From Streptomyces canus (GTDB lineage: Bacteria > Actinomycetota > Actinomycetes > Streptomycetales > Streptomycetaceae): DNA of 64,000 bases. Below, in pieces: positions 9,368 through 20,039 of the stretch. Numbering within the stretch: position 1 is the first letter of the stretch; every line of letters begins with the position of its first letter. The position numbers and the translations under genes are program-made. The DNA lies in contig NZ_JAUSYQ010000002.1 in the NCBI RefSeq assembly GCF_030816965.1, forward strand, positions 9,786,001 through 9,850,000, given 5' to 3'. The notes under the pieces are model-generated. The model saw only the letters and a list, made by a program, of their open reading frames with translations. It had not been told where the DNA came from and made no database searches.

Positions 9368-9395
9368 GGGTACGTTAAGAGGTACGTTCGTACCC
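9368..9395. promoter_or_regulatory. TetR operator-like site upstream of the esterase operon
   Basis: A 28-bp element that starts GGGTACGTTA and ends with a perfect inverted repeat, GGTACG-TT-CGTACC (9381-9394). It is the counterpart of the element at 4259-4286 and lies 40-67 bp upstream of the esterase ATG, where a repressor would block the promoter. The surrounding sequence is locally A/T richer. Confidence 0.65.
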
Positions 9396-9590
9396 TGTCA
9401 ATTACCGAAGCCGTCGGAGGGGAGGTCGGCCTCCGGCGATCGACCTGCGCGGGCTCCCTCGCCTGAGCTGGCGGACCGAGGGCCCGACGACGGGAACCCG
9501 GCGAGGGTCCCAAGGCCCGCGATGCGTGCCGATGCGTGACGCCTCGCGCGAGCTCCGCGGCGACCGGCCCCTCTGACGTGACCGGGCCGG

Positions 9591-10022
9591 GTGCGGGTCC
9601 ACTCGCCGGCGGCTCTCGAATACCGACACTCCGCCAGTGAAGATCCGGTGCTGCTGGAGTGGTTCGCCGGGACACCGATGGTGGCCCGGCCGCAGACCTG
9701 TGACGAGCCCTTGACGGAGCAGGCGGTCGCGCGCGGCGGCGCCCGGACGCAGATCGTGTTCCGCGCCGCGGTCAACGACACCCTGCTGCCGATGGTGCGA
9801 GCCGGTCTGGGATCGGCGCTCCTGCCCTGGCTCGCCATCCTCGGAGCCGAGGTGCCCTCGGACGACAGGCTCCGCATCCACGAGCTACGGCCCACCCTGC
9901 CGCCACGGGAGATCTGCCCGCACCGGCAGGCCGGACGTATCCCCTCACCGCTTGCCGCCCGCGCGGTCGACATCGCCGTCCAAGTCGTGACCGGACTCGC
10001 ACCGCCGCCAACTCCTGCCTGA
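9591..10022 (+). pseudogene. LysR-type regulator remnant (C-terminal effector domain only)
   Basis: The 143-residue frame resembles the distal half of a LysR substrate-binding domain, for example NDTLLPMVRAGLGSALLPWLAI, where LysR proteins read GxGxALLP. No helix-turn-helix is encoded upstream in any frame, and a complete LysR protein is about 300 aa. I therefore read it as a 5'-truncated gene. About 195 bp of non-coding sequence separates it from the esterase operator. Confidence 0.6.
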
Positions 10023-10057
10023 TGCAAGCCGGTTGCCCGTCGGCGGGCGTGTCTACC

Positions 10058-10636
10058 TCACGCCGGGTCGACCACCCTGCTCACGATCCACGCATGCTTG
10101 CCGACCTGCCGGCCGCGCGTGAATCCGAAGTCCTGGAGGAGTTCGACGGTCGCACTGAACAGGAAGCGGCCCTGCGCCTCGCGTCCGTCGGTCACCTCCG
10201 AGATGGCTTCGACGACGCCACCTCCGGCTTGGGCGATCTGGTCGAGGGCGCCTTCCAGAGCCGCCCGCGCGATGCCCCGGCCCCGGTGCTTCCTGTCGAC
10301 GTAGACACAGGTGATCCGCCAGTCCGGCCGCGGCGGTACGTCCTTGTCGTACGCCCGTCTGTGCTTGATGTTGGAGAGTTCCTCGGGGCTGCCGTACTGG
10401 CACCACCCCTGCGCTGTGCCGTCCTCGTCGAGGACGAGCGCGGCGTGGGCGCGGCCGGTACGCACCCGGTCCTCCTTGGCCTCGCGGTGGCTGATCCCGG
10501 GCCGGCCGCACTCCGGGTGGTACCCGATGCACCAACACCCGCCGAAGATCCCGTTGTTGCGCTCGACGAGCTCGGCGAAGGCGTCCCAGGTGGAGGCGTC
10601 CAGGGGGCGGACCTGGTACGGCAGGGGCTCAGGCAT
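10058..10636 (-). CDS. GNAT family N-acetyltransferase
   Basis: A 192-aa protein with the GNAT acetyl-CoA signature near its middle: a beta strand (RITCVYVDRKHRG) followed by the pyrophosphate loop RGRGIARAAL. A Cys-rich N-terminal segment (GCWCIGYHPEC) is typical of one Streptomyces subgroup of these enzymes. The acceptor substrate is unknown. The start ATG 10636 lies inside the end of the alpha/beta hydrolase gene (8-nt overlap), so the two are probably co-translated. Confidence 0.85.
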   Translation of the reverse strand: MPEPLPYQVRPLDASTWDAFAELVERNNGIFGGCWCIGYHPECGRPGISHREAKEDRVRTGRAHAALVLDEDGTAQGWCQYGSPEELSNIKHRRAYDKDVPPRPDWRITCVYVDRKHRGRGIARAALEGALDQIAQAGGGVVEAISEVTDGREAQGRFLFSATVELLQDFGFTRGRQVGKHAWIVSRVVDPA

Positions 10637-11315
10637 CGGCGGCCGCCGCGGCCAGGACCCGGGCGAGTTCGGTCGGCTTGGTGAACATCGGCCAGTGGCC
10701 CGAGTCGATGTCGACGAAGTCCAGGTGCCTGGCGCGGGTGACCTCGGGCACGTCACCGGCGTCGACCCAGTCCTGGGCCTGTGCGGGGGTGAACTCGGGG
10801 CACACGAGCAGCATCGGGACGTCGAACCTCCGCTCGTCCTTCAGCCGCACCGTCCCCTTGGCCACCCTCTCGGGCACGGGGATCGCCGCCGAGGCAACGC
10901 GGCTGCGCGTCTCCTCGTCGAGGTCGGCGGAGTCCGGCCCTTCGAACGGGCCCCAGCCGGGGAAGGGCATCACGCCGTCCTTTGTCTCGAAGAAGTCGGC
11001 GTACGGCTGCCCGTCGGCGGACGGGAAGCCTCCGATGAGGGCCACGTTGGCGACCCGCTCCGGCCGCGCGTCGGCGGCGAGCCAGGCCAGGGTGCAGGCG
11101 GCGGAGTGCCCGACCACCATGGGCTTCTCCGGTGCCGCGTCCACGGCGGCGAGCACCGCCGCCACCTGGTCCTCCAACGTGGCGGACTCGGCTCCGTCAC
11201 CCTGACCGGGCAGGGTGAGCGCCACGGGGCGGTGGCCGAGTTCCTCGAGCGCGGGCACGACGTCGTCCCAGGCGGATCCGTCGAGCCACAGGCCGGCGAT
11301 GAGCAGGATGTCCAT
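10629..11315 (-). CDS. alpha/beta hydrolase
   Basis: A compact 228-aa alpha/beta hydrolase. The nucleophile elbow reads GHSAA, and the catalytic His is in SGHWPMF near the C-terminus. No signal peptide is present. The closest general relatives are small esterases annotated only as alpha/beta hydrolases, so I assign no substrate. It is transcribed divergently from the WYL regulator at 11444. The 128-bp gap between them contains two direct TTCCGG hexamers (11394-11399, 11409-11414) and short repeats of cccgtgaag, which could be regulator-binding sequence. Confidence 0.85.
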   Translation of the reverse strand: MDILLIAGLWLDGSAWDDVVPALEELGHRPVALTLPGQGDGAESATLEDQVAAVLAAVDAAPEKPMVVGHSAACTLAWLAADARPERVANVALIGGFPSADGQPYADFFETKDGVMPFPGWGPFEGPDSADLDEETRSRVASAAIPVPERVAKGTVRLKDERRFDVPMLLVCPEFTPAQAQDWVDAGDVPEVTRARHLDFVDIDSGHWPMFTKPTELARVLAAAAADA

Positions 11316-11443
11316 GGATCAGTTCTCTTTCCCGTGAAGCCCGTGAAGTCCGTGAGGTCGGTAGGTCGGTCGGTGCCATCACGCTACGACTGGTTCCGGA
11401 CAATCCACTTCCGGTATATCTCGTGACCACCTAATCTGCTCGG

Positions 11444-12415
11444 GTGCCGACCGAGCTCAGCCCCACCGCGCGAGCCCTGCGCACCCTCGAGATCCTCCAG
11501 TCCCGCACCGCGGGAGTGACCGCCGACGAGCTCGCCGCGTCCCTGGGTGTCACGGAGCGGGCCGCGCGCCGCTACGTCGGGATCCTCCGCGAGGCGGGCG
11601 TCCCCGTGCACTCGGCCCGGGGCCCCTACGGCGGGTACCGACTGGGGCGCGGGGCGCGGCTACCGCCGGTCGTCTTCACGGAGCCCGAGGCGCTGGGCCT
11701 GGTCATGGCGGTCCTCGACGGTCAGCCGGCGGCCGCCGACCCCGATGCCGACGACCTCGTCGGTACCGCCCTGGGCAAGGTCATCCGGGCGCTGCCCGAG
11801 AGCGTCGGCCGGCAGGCGGCCGCCCTGCGCGAGCACGCGTCGGCGGCGCCCGACCGTCACGCGTCCCGTCCGGATCCCGCCCTCACGAGCACGCTGGTCG
11901 CGGCGAGCGCGGTGCGACGCCGCGTGCTGGTCACGTACCGCAGCGAGTCCGGCAACGAGTGGGAGGCCGAGGTGGATCCCTGGGCGGTCGTCGTCCGCTA
12001 CGGCCGCTGGTACCTCCTGTGCCATTCCCACCACGCGGACGCGATCCGCACCTACCGGATCGACCGGGTCCGCGCGGTCCGGGAGACCGCGCACGGCTTC
12101 GAGACGCCCGACGGCCTCGACCCGGTGGCGGCGCTGGAGGAGAACCTGGGCCAGGGGTGGGCGTTTCCCACGCGGGTCGTGTTCGACGCTCCGATGGCCG
12201 AGGTGCTGCCGGCGATCCGCCCGCCCATGGGACGGCTCGAACCGTCGGGAGACGGGTGCGTGCTCATCGGCAGCACGAGGAATCCGACGATGTACGCGCA
12301 GGAGTGGCTGGCGCAGCTGCCGCTCGACTTCCGTGTCGAGGGCGGGCAGGAACTGCGCGCGGCGGTGGAAGCGCTCGCCACGCGTTTCACCGCCGCCGTG
12401 ACGGACGGGCCCTGA
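11444..12415 (+). CDS. helix-turn-helix transcriptional regulator with WYL domain (YafY-type)
   Basis: A 323-aa regulator. The N-terminal winged helix-turn-helix is seen at residues 8-60 (TADELAASLGVTERAARRYV), followed by the wing GPYGGYRLGRG. A WYL domain covers about residues 155-230 (YGRWYLLCHSHHADAIRTYR, then IDRVRAV), and a C-terminal WCX-like extension follows. WYL proteins sense nucleic acid or small ligands. The usual role of such solitary regulators in Streptomyces is control of the neighbouring divergent gene, here the alpha/beta hydrolase and GNAT pair. The start is GTG 11444; no strong ribosome site is seen, so the message may be nearly leaderless. Confidence 0.88.
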   Translation: MPTELSPTARALRTLEILQSRTAGVTADELAASLGVTERAARRYVGILREAGVPVHSARGPYGGYRLGRGARLPPVVFTEPEALGLVMAVLDGQPAAADPDADDLVGTALGKVIRALPESVGRQAAALREHASAAPDRHASRPDPALTSTLVAASAVRRRVLVTYRSESGNEWEAEVDPWAVVVRYGRWYLLCHSHHADAIRTYRIDRVRAVRETAHGFETPDGLDPVAALEENLGQGWAFPTRVVFDAPMAEVLPAIRPPMGRLEPSGDGCVLIGSTRNPTMYAQEWLAQLPLDFRVEGGQELRAAVEALATRFTAAVTDGP

Positions 12416-13020
12416 GCGTTCATGGCGAACGACCCTTCCCCGCGCGCTACTCGCGCGGGCGCGAACTGCCGGGAACCCAGGCGTGCCGCGAATCCCACGC
12501 GACCCTGGAGCGAACCGATTCGCACGCAAGCGCTTCGACGGGATCGAAGGACTGGCGGGGGCCTGGGTCAACGGCGTGCCGCACGGTGAGACGGCGCCGC
12601 CGCACGGGCCGCCTCGTCGCCTCGTCGCCCCGCGCCTCCCGGACCGGCCCTCCCGCACCGGGCCTGACCGCTGCGCCCCTGCTCACCGGCATGATGGGCA
12701 GGCCGTCAGGCGGGCCGGTCCCGGCCCGCCGCGCACCCCCGCCCGCCGGGAGGACACCTCGGCTTCCGCGTCCCTCGGCGTCGCAACATTTCGATGTGAC
12801 GGTCGGGGGCGACCCGCAGGAATCAGCCGTCGAACCGATTCCGCGACAAGGTTCGCAACAGGATCCTCCACACCCTTGACAGCCCGTCAGTTACGGGAGC
12901 ACCGTCTCCCCCCGAAACCTCTCTGCAATCCGCTGCACATACGGCACCTCGAAGCGCTTCCGGATTGTCAGCGCCCCCACACGACCCGAACGGGTCGCGC
13001 CGGCACGGTAGGGAGATCGG
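12416..13020. other. 605-bp intergenic region upstream of the glycoside hydrolase island
   Basis: I find no convincing gene here. It holds two AAGCGCTT palindromes (12528-12535 and, within a longer match, 12952-12959), an inverted repeat CGAACC...GGTTCG (12831-12836 and 12850-12855) and a TTGACA hexamer at 12876-12881 that could be a -35 box, although no good -10 follows. The 3' end carries the ribosome site (AGGGAG) of the GH54 gene. It is the likely control region for the whole first half of the island. Confidence 0.5.
12951..12960. promoter_or_regulatory. LacI-family operator-like palindrome
   Basis: GAAGCGCTTC is a perfect 10-bp palindrome with the central CG expected for LacI/GalR-family sugar regulators. 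It lies 61 bp upstream of the GH54 ATG. No LacI-family regulator is encoded in the window, so the protein that would bind it must act from elsewhere. Confidence 0.5.
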
Positions 13021-14604
13021 ATGGGAACCATACGGACAAGACGCCACCCCGGTGGTGTGCAACGGTTGCTCGCGGCGGTACGGCGCCGTGGCAGGCCGGA
13101 CAACGTGCCCGATCGGGCGAACGCGCCGTCGCCGGCGGGCTCGGTCGGCTTCCCGCCGAAGGCGTTCGCCCGCGCAGGAGCCGCGGTCGTGCTCGTCGCC
13201 GGCACGCTGGCCGGCGCCGCCGTCACGGCGGGTGCGGCCCATGCCGACACATCCGGGCCGTGCGACATCTACGCGGCGGGCGGTACACCCTGCGTGGCGG
13301 CCCACAGCACCACACGAGCGTTGTACGGCTCGTACAACGGGCCGCTCTACCAGGTGCGGCGTGCCTCGGACAACACCACCCGGAACATCGGCGTCCTGAG
13401 CGCGGGCGGGTACGCCGACGCCGCCGGCCAGGACTCGTTCTGCTCGGGGACCACCTGCCTCATCACGATCGTCTACGACCAGTCCGGTCGCGGCAACAAC
13501 CTCATGCAGGCGCCCGGGGGCGGAGCCGCGGGCGGCCCCGACAACCTCGCGAACGCGACCGCCGCACCCACCACGGTGGGAGGCCACAAGGCCTACGGCG
13601 TCTTCGTGGCGCCCGGCACGGGGTACCGCAACAACCACACCAACGGCATCGCCATCGGGGACAACCCCGAAGGCATGTACGCGATCTTCGACGGGACGCA
13701 CTACAACGGCGGCTGCTGCTTCGACTACGGCAACGCCGAGACGGACAGCAACGACGACGGCAACGGCACCATGGAGGCCATCTACTTCGGCAACATCAAG
13801 GTCTGGGGCTATGGCAGCGGCAACGGCCCCTGGATCATGGCCCATCTGGAGAACGGCCTGTTCTCCGGAGTGAACCAGCACTACAACGCCAATGATCCGA
13901 CCATCAACCACCGCTATACGACCGCCGTCGTCAAGGGCGGCCCGAACCACTGGGCGATCCGCGGCGGCAACGCGCAGTCGGGCGGTCTGTCCACCTTCTA
14001 CGACGGACCGCGTCCCAACGTCCCGGGCTACAACCCGATGCGCAAGCAGGGTGCCATCATCCTCGGCATCGGCGGCGACAACAGCAAGGGCGCCCAAGGC
14101 ACCTTCTACGAGGGCGTGATGACCTCGGGCTACCCGTCCGACGCCACCGAGAACGCGGTTCAGGCCAACATCACCGCGGCCGGATACAGCAACGCCTCCG
14201 GCGGGACGAGCACCGGAGCACTGCACGCGGTGGGCGCGGGCAAGTGCCTGGACGTGCCGAACTCGTCCACCACGGCCGGTACGCAACTGCAGATCTGGGA
14301 CTGCAGCGGCGGCGACAACCAGAGGTGGACCCGCACGTCCTCCGGCCAGTTGACCGTCTACAGCGGCAGCGGCCAGATGTGCCTGGACGCGTACAACCAC
14401 CAGACGTCCGCCGGCACCAAGGTGGTGACCTGGCCGTGCAACGGCGGGGCCAATCAGCAGTGGCAGCTGAACTCCGACGGCACCGTCACCGGCACCCAGT
14501 CGGGACTCTGCCTCGATGTCACCGGCGCCTCCGCGGCCAACGGCGCCCTGGCCGAACTCTGGTCGTGCAACGGTCAGTCCAACCAGCGATGGAGCCTCTC
14601 CTGA
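13021..14604 (+). CDS. secreted GH54 alpha-L-arabinofuranosidase with C-terminal ricin B domain
   Basis: A 527-aa exported enzyme that should release arabinofuranose from arabinoxylan or arabinan side chains. A long basic N-terminus precedes a hydrophobic signal segment (about residues 50-73, ending AHA). The GH54 AbfB catalytic domain spans about residues 78-398 and begins with the family opening GPCDIYAAGGTPCVAAHSTT. The nucleophile lies in CCFDYGNAETD (Glu240 here, by analogy with the fungal AbfB nucleophile in the same motif). A ricin B/CBM13 beta-trefoil follows (about residues 405-527) with three QxW-type repeats. ATG 13021 follows AGGGAG by 6 nt. It is the first gene of the island, directly behind the LacI-type palindrome. 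Confidence 0.92.
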   Translation: MGTIRTRRHPGGVQRLLAAVRRRGRPDNVPDRANAPSPAGSVGFPPKAFARAGAAVVLVAGTLAGAAVTAGAAHADTSGPCDIYAAGGTPCVAAHSTTRALYGSYNGPLYQVRRASDNTTRNIGVLSAGGYADAAGQDSFCSGTTCLITIVYDQSGRGNNLMQAPGGGAAGGPDNLANATAAPTTVGGHKAYGVFVAPGTGYRNNHTNGIAIGDNPEGMYAIFDGTHYNGGCCFDYGNAETDSNDDGNGTMEAIYFGNIKVWGYGSGNGPWIMAHLENGLFSGVNQHYNANDPTINHRYTTAVVKGGPNHWAIRGGNAQSGGLSTFYDGPRPNVPGYNPMRKQGAIILGIGGDNSKGAQGTFYEGVMTSGYPSDATENAVQANITAAGYSNASGGTSTGALHAVGAGKCLDVPNSSTTAGTQLQIWDCSGGDNQRWTRTSSGQLTVYSGSGQMCLDAYNHQTSAGTKVVTWPCNGGANQQWQLNSDGTVTGTQSGLCLDVTGASAANGALAELWSCNGQSNQRWSLS

Positions 14605-14633
14605 TCCGAACGGCACCGGACCGTGGTCGGCTC

Positions 14634-14668
14634 GCCACCGGCCACCGGCCACCGGCCACCGGCCACCG
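14634..14668. repeat. five tandem copies of GCCACCG
   Basis: Five exact, adjacent copies of the heptamer GCCACCG, followed by an imperfect sixth, in the gap between the GH54 and beta-helix genes. Simple repeats like this can slip during replication, but this one is intergenic and no function is evident. Confidence 0.8.
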
Positions 14669-14757
14669 CCACCGGATACGGGCCTGAGCGCGCCCGACGC
14701 CGAGTCCGAGGCACGGCCGGACTCTCCGGCCCCGCGCACCCCTACCGAAGGATGACG

Positions 14758-17198
14758 ATGTCCAGAGCCAGAGCGCTCCGCGGCCTCTGGGCCGCCCCCG
14801 TGGCCCTGCTCGCCCTACTGGCCCAGAGCCTGAGCACAGCCGGGGCCGCGTCCGCCGTACCCACCGAGCGCCAGGCAGCGACCGCCGCCCTGTACGTGTC
14901 GCCGGATGCGGCTCCCGGCGGGAACGGCAGCGCGGAGCAGCCGTTCGCGACGATCGACGAGGCGCAGCAGCCCGCGCACCGGCTCTCGGCCGATGCGGAC
15001 GTCGTGGTCCACCTGGCCGGTGGCACGTACCGGCTGACCAAGCCGCTGACCTTCGGCCCCGGCGACGGCGGGCAGAACGGCCACACCATCACCTACCAGG
15101 CGGGCAGCAGCCGGTCATCAGCGGCGCCCAGCGGGTTTCGGGTTGGCAGGTGCATGATCAAAGCAGCAACATCTGGTCGGTCCATGTCGGTGCCGGTGTG
15201 AACACGCGCCAGCTGTATGTGAACGGCAAGCAGGCACCGCGGGCGTCGATCCAGGTGCCCCGCTCGAGCTTCACCTTCACGCAGACCGGCTTGACCGTCA
15301 CCGACTCCTCCCTCGACTACCTGGCCGGCCTCTCGGACCAGAGCCACATGGAAGTCGAGAGCGTCAATTCCTTCACCGACCGTTACGCGCCGGTCCAGTC
15401 GATCAGCGGCAGGACCATCACCATGCAGCAGCCCGCGTGGAACAACAACTCCTGGGGCTACGACACCATCAACGCGCCGTTCGCCGGCGGGACGATGTAT
15501 CTGGAGAACAACTACGCGTTCCTGAAACAGGCCGGTCAGTGGTACCTCGACGCGTCCACCGGCGAGCTCTACTACCGGGCCCAGCCGGGGCAGAACCCGA
15601 ACAGCCTCGACGTGCAACTGCCCCGGCTGCAGAGCCTGCTCGGCATCAGCGGCAGCTACGGCTCACCGGCGACCGGCCTCGCGTTCACCGGCATCCGGTT
15701 CACGGGGACCTCCTGGCTCGGTCCGAGCGGACCCGACGGATACGCGGACCAGCAGAGCGGCGCGCACATCACCGGTTCCTACGCGATGCCCGCCAACTGG
15801 CTGAGCACCTGCAAGTCGGGCTGCACGCAGTTCGAGGCCACCCGAAACCACTGGGCGCAGATGCCCGCGGCCGTGCAGGTCTCCGCCGCCACCGGCATCA
15901 CGTTCTCGGGTGACACGTTCTCCGAACTCGGGCAGGCAGGACTGGGCGTGGGCAACGACGGTGTCGCCACGGCCTCCGGCACCGGACTCGGAGCGAGCGG
16001 CGTCACCATCACCGGCAACACGTTCACCGACCTCGCAGGCAGTGGCATCCAGGTCGGCGGCATCCAGCCGGAGGCCCACCACCCCAGTAACCCGCAGATG
16101 ACGAACCAGAACATCACCATCAGCAACAACAAGGTCAGCGCCGTGGGAACGGACTACAAGGAGACCGCGGGCATCCTGTCCACCTACGTCACGAACGCGA
16201 CGATCACCCACAACCAGTGCGACCACCTGCCCTACGACGGGATCGACATCGGCTGGGGCTGGGGGATGAACGACCCCGGCGGCAGCCAGGACTACGTCAA
16301 CCGAGGAACGTACAACTACCAGCCCATTTACAGCACTCCCACGACGCTGAAGAACAACACCGTCTCCCACAACCTGGTCTTCGACACCAAGAACGCGATG
16401 TTCGACGGCGGCAGCATCTACAGCCTGTCCGCGGCCCCCGGCTCGGTGATCTCCGACAACTACATGTACGACAACAACCGCACCACCGCGTTGTACCTCG
16501 ACGAAGGCTCGCGGTACCTGAGGGTGTCCGACAACGTGGTGCAGGACGCGGGCAACTGGGCGCTCACCAACGCCAACGCGAACAACCACACCGACGACAG
16601 CACGTTCTCCGGCAACTGGTACAACGGCGGCAACACGTATGTGGCCACCGGCCCTCCGCACAACAACGTCCTCACCGGCAACGTCCTGGTCAGCGGCACC
16701 AACTGGCCTCAGGGCGCCAGAGAGGTCATCCAGCAGGCGGGCGTCCAGTCCTCGGGCGGCGGCGGCTTCCCCACGGGCTACCACCAGTTGGTGATCGGCA
16801 CCAACAGCCTGTGCCTGGACGTGTACGGCAACTCCACCAGCGCGGGCGCCGCGATCGACCAGTGGACCTGCAACGGGCAGAGCAACCAGCAGTTCGAGTT
16901 CGTGCCGGTCTCGGGCGGCTACGGGCAACTGCGCGCGCAGCACTCAGGACAGGTCGTGGCGGTGGCGGGCGGCTCCACGAGTGCCGGTACGCCGAACATC
17001 GTGCAGCAGGCCGCGGGCGGAGCGTCCAGCACTCTGTGGCTGCCGGTACAGCAGTCCGACGGCTCGTATTCCTTCAAGAACCAGAACAGCGGTCTGTGCT
17101 TGCACGTCTACGGCGGCGGCAGCAACCTGGGCCAGCAACTGGACCAGTGGCAGTGCAAGAACGCACCCGGCACCAACCAGAACTTCACCCCCCGCTGA
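14758..17198 (+). pseudogene. secreted right-handed parallel beta-helix protein with ricin B domain, frameshifted
   Basis: The N-terminal frame (from ATG 14758, GAAGG 6 nt upstream) encodes a signal peptide and then the family opening ALYVSPDAAPGGNGSAEQPF. It runs to the strand sequence GGQNGHTITYQAG near 15105. The homologous continuation (PVISGAQRVSGWQ) is in a different frame, so a 1-nt deletion (or 2-nt insertion) lies at about 15100-15113; the first frame runs on to a stop at 15199-15201. The second part carries many right-handed beta-helix turns (GITFSGDTF, GVTITGNTF, NITISNNKV) and a C-terminal ricin B domain (about 16780-17195). Such proteins are often polysaccharide lyases or glycosidases of pectic polymers; this one is unassigned. 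If the frameshift is a sequencing error, the gene is an intact protein of about 810 aa. Confidence 0.75.
16810..16895 (+). repeat. 86-bp block identical to 25000-25085 (ricin B coding)
   Basis: This stretch of the beta-helix gene's lectin domain is identical at all 86 positions to one in the GH39-like gene 8.2 kb downstream, including all silent positions. One mismatch follows, then ten more identical bases. Other ricin domains in the island share protein motifs but differ freely at the DNA level. Confidence 0.85.
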
Positions 17199-17282
17199 CC
17201 TGCTCGCGCCTCCAAACCGCCTGCACGGACCGGCGGTTCGTTCACCCCCCACCCACCGTCCCGCACCCAGTGAGGAACGCTG

Positions 17283-18416
17283 ATGAAGAAGTACTGGGCA
17301 CCTTTGGCCACGGCGCTGGCGGCCACCCTCGCCATGGGCGTCGCCTGGCCTGCCGCGGCCACCGCCGCCGAGGCACCGCTCTCCGCCACGCGGGCCGCCG
17401 CGCCCACGCCGCTGCGGCTGATGCCGTTGGGCGACTCGATCACCTGGGGCGTCGGCAGCCCGTCCGGGAACAGCTACCGGAACTTCTTGGGAAACAAGCT
17501 GACGGCCGAGGGGCACACCCTGGACTTCGTCGGCTCGGGGCGCAACGGCACCATGTCCGACCCGGACAACGAAGGCCACTCCGGCTGGCGGATCGACCAG
17601 ATCGCCGGCATCGCGGACTCCGTGCTGGCCCGTTACCGCCCCAACGTGGTCACCCTGGAGATCGGCACGAACGACCTGAACGGCAACTACCAGATCCCGA
17701 CCGCGGCCGACCGGCTCCACGCGCTCATCGACCAGATCACCAGGGCCGCACCCGATGCGACCGTGCTCGTCGGCACCGTGATCATCTCCACCAGCGGCAC
17801 CGAGGAGGCCAACAGGCCCGCGTTCAACGCCAAGTTGCCCGGGATCGTCCAGGCCGAGCAGGCTGCCGGCAAGCATGTACGTCTGGTCGACATGAGCGCC
17901 CTGACCGCCGCGGACCTGTCCGACGCCCTGCACCCCAACGACAGCGGCTTCGGCAAGATGGCGGACGCCTTCCACACGGGGATCCAGGCCGCGGACGCGG
18001 CAGGCTGGATCAAGCCGCCGGATTCCGCGGTCGGGCAGGTGCGCTCCGGGATGGCGGGGAAGTGCCTGGGGGTCAACGGCGGCAACAGCGCCAACGGGAC
18101 CGCCGCGGAGATCCGGTCCTGCGACGGCTCCGCCGCGCAAACGTGGTCCGCGCGCTCCGACGGCACCCTGCGGGCGCTCGGGAAGTGCCTCGACGCCATC
18201 GGCCGCGGTACGGCCAACGGCACCAAGATCGAGATCTGGGACTGCAACGGCGGAACCAACCAGCAATGGCAGACGTACAACGGCGGCTACCGCAACCCGG
18301 TCTCCGGCCGTTGCCTCGACGACCCCAACGCGTCCACCACCGACGGTACGCAACTGGTCCTGTGGGACTGCAACGGCGGAACCAACCAGCAGTGGACCGC
18401 TCTGCCGGTCTCCTGA
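17283..18416 (+). CDS. secreted SGNH/GDSL hydrolase with ricin B domain
   Basis: A 377-aa exported esterase. A signal peptide covers about residues 1-29. The SGNH domain shows block I GDSIT (Ser52), block III GTND (Asn130) and block V DALHPND (the Asp-x-x-His pair, near residue 220), so the catalytic set is complete. The C-terminal 125 residues form a ricin B trefoil with repeated CNGGTNQQW. The family includes acetyl-xylan and rhamnogalacturonan acetyl esterases, and deacetylation of plant polymers fits the neighbours, though other esters are possible. ATG 17283 follows GAGGAA. It lies 84 bp after the beta-helix gene and 86 bp before the xylanase. Confidence 0.9.
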   Translation: MKKYWAPLATALAATLAMGVAWPAAATAAEAPLSATRAAAPTPLRLMPLGDSITWGVGSPSGNSYRNFLGNKLTAEGHTLDFVGSGRNGTMSDPDNEGHSGWRIDQIAGIADSVLARYRPNVVTLEIGTNDLNGNYQIPTAADRLHALIDQITRAAPDATVLVGTVIISTSGTEEANRPAFNAKLPGIVQAEQAAGKHVRLVDMSALTAADLSDALHPNDSGFGKMADAFHTGIQAADAAGWIKPPDSAVGQVRSGMAGKCLGVNGGNSANGTAAEIRSCDGSAAQTWSARSDGTLRALGKCLDAIGRGTANGTKIEIWDCNGGTNQQWQTYNGGYRNPVSGRCLDDPNASTTDGTQLVLWDCNGGTNQQWTALPVS

Positions 18417-18496
18417 GCACGTGACCCCACTCCACCGCGGACACCGTCCCGTGGCCGGTGTTCCGCCCCTCTCGCGCCCCCGCGCAAGGAGGTTGA

Positions 18497-19978
<1,482 letters not shown>

Positions 19979-19985
19979 GGTGATA

Positions 19986-20039
19986 CCGGAACGAACACCC
20001 GCGTCCGGCACGGCGGCCGTCCCCGGACGCGGGTTCCGG
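19986..20039. terminator. hairpin terminator after the xylanase gene
   Basis: A long stem-loop: inner arms CCCGCGTCCGG (19998-20008) and CCGGACGCGGG (20023-20033) pair over 11 bp, and outer arms CCGGAAC (19986-19992) and GTTCCGG (20033-20039) can extend it. It begins 8 bp after the xylanase stop and probably ends the first transcript of the island. Confidence 0.75.

Noticed and set aside
10035..10048. Small hairpin between the LysR remnant and GNAT gene
   Set aside because: Only 5-bp arms (GCCCG and CGGGC), too short to call as a terminator.
12531..13895. Possible plus-strand protein across the island's upstream gap
   Set aside because: The frame runs through the GH54 gene out of phase and is Arg/Pro/Ala low complexity, with no supported start.
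14634..14668. CRISPR-like repeat
   Set aside because: Direct 7-bp tandem units without spacers. No cas gene is present in the window.
16217..18424. A long open frame out of phase with the beta-helix and SGNH genes
   Set aside because: It is Arg, Gln and His rich, lacks domain motifs and overlaps two genes with clear homology. Such frames are expected in GC-rich coding DNA.
18430..18470. Imperfect hairpin between the SGNH and xylanase genes
   Set aside because: The stem contains a mismatch or wobble and lies just before a strong ribosome site. It might be an attenuator, but support is too weak.
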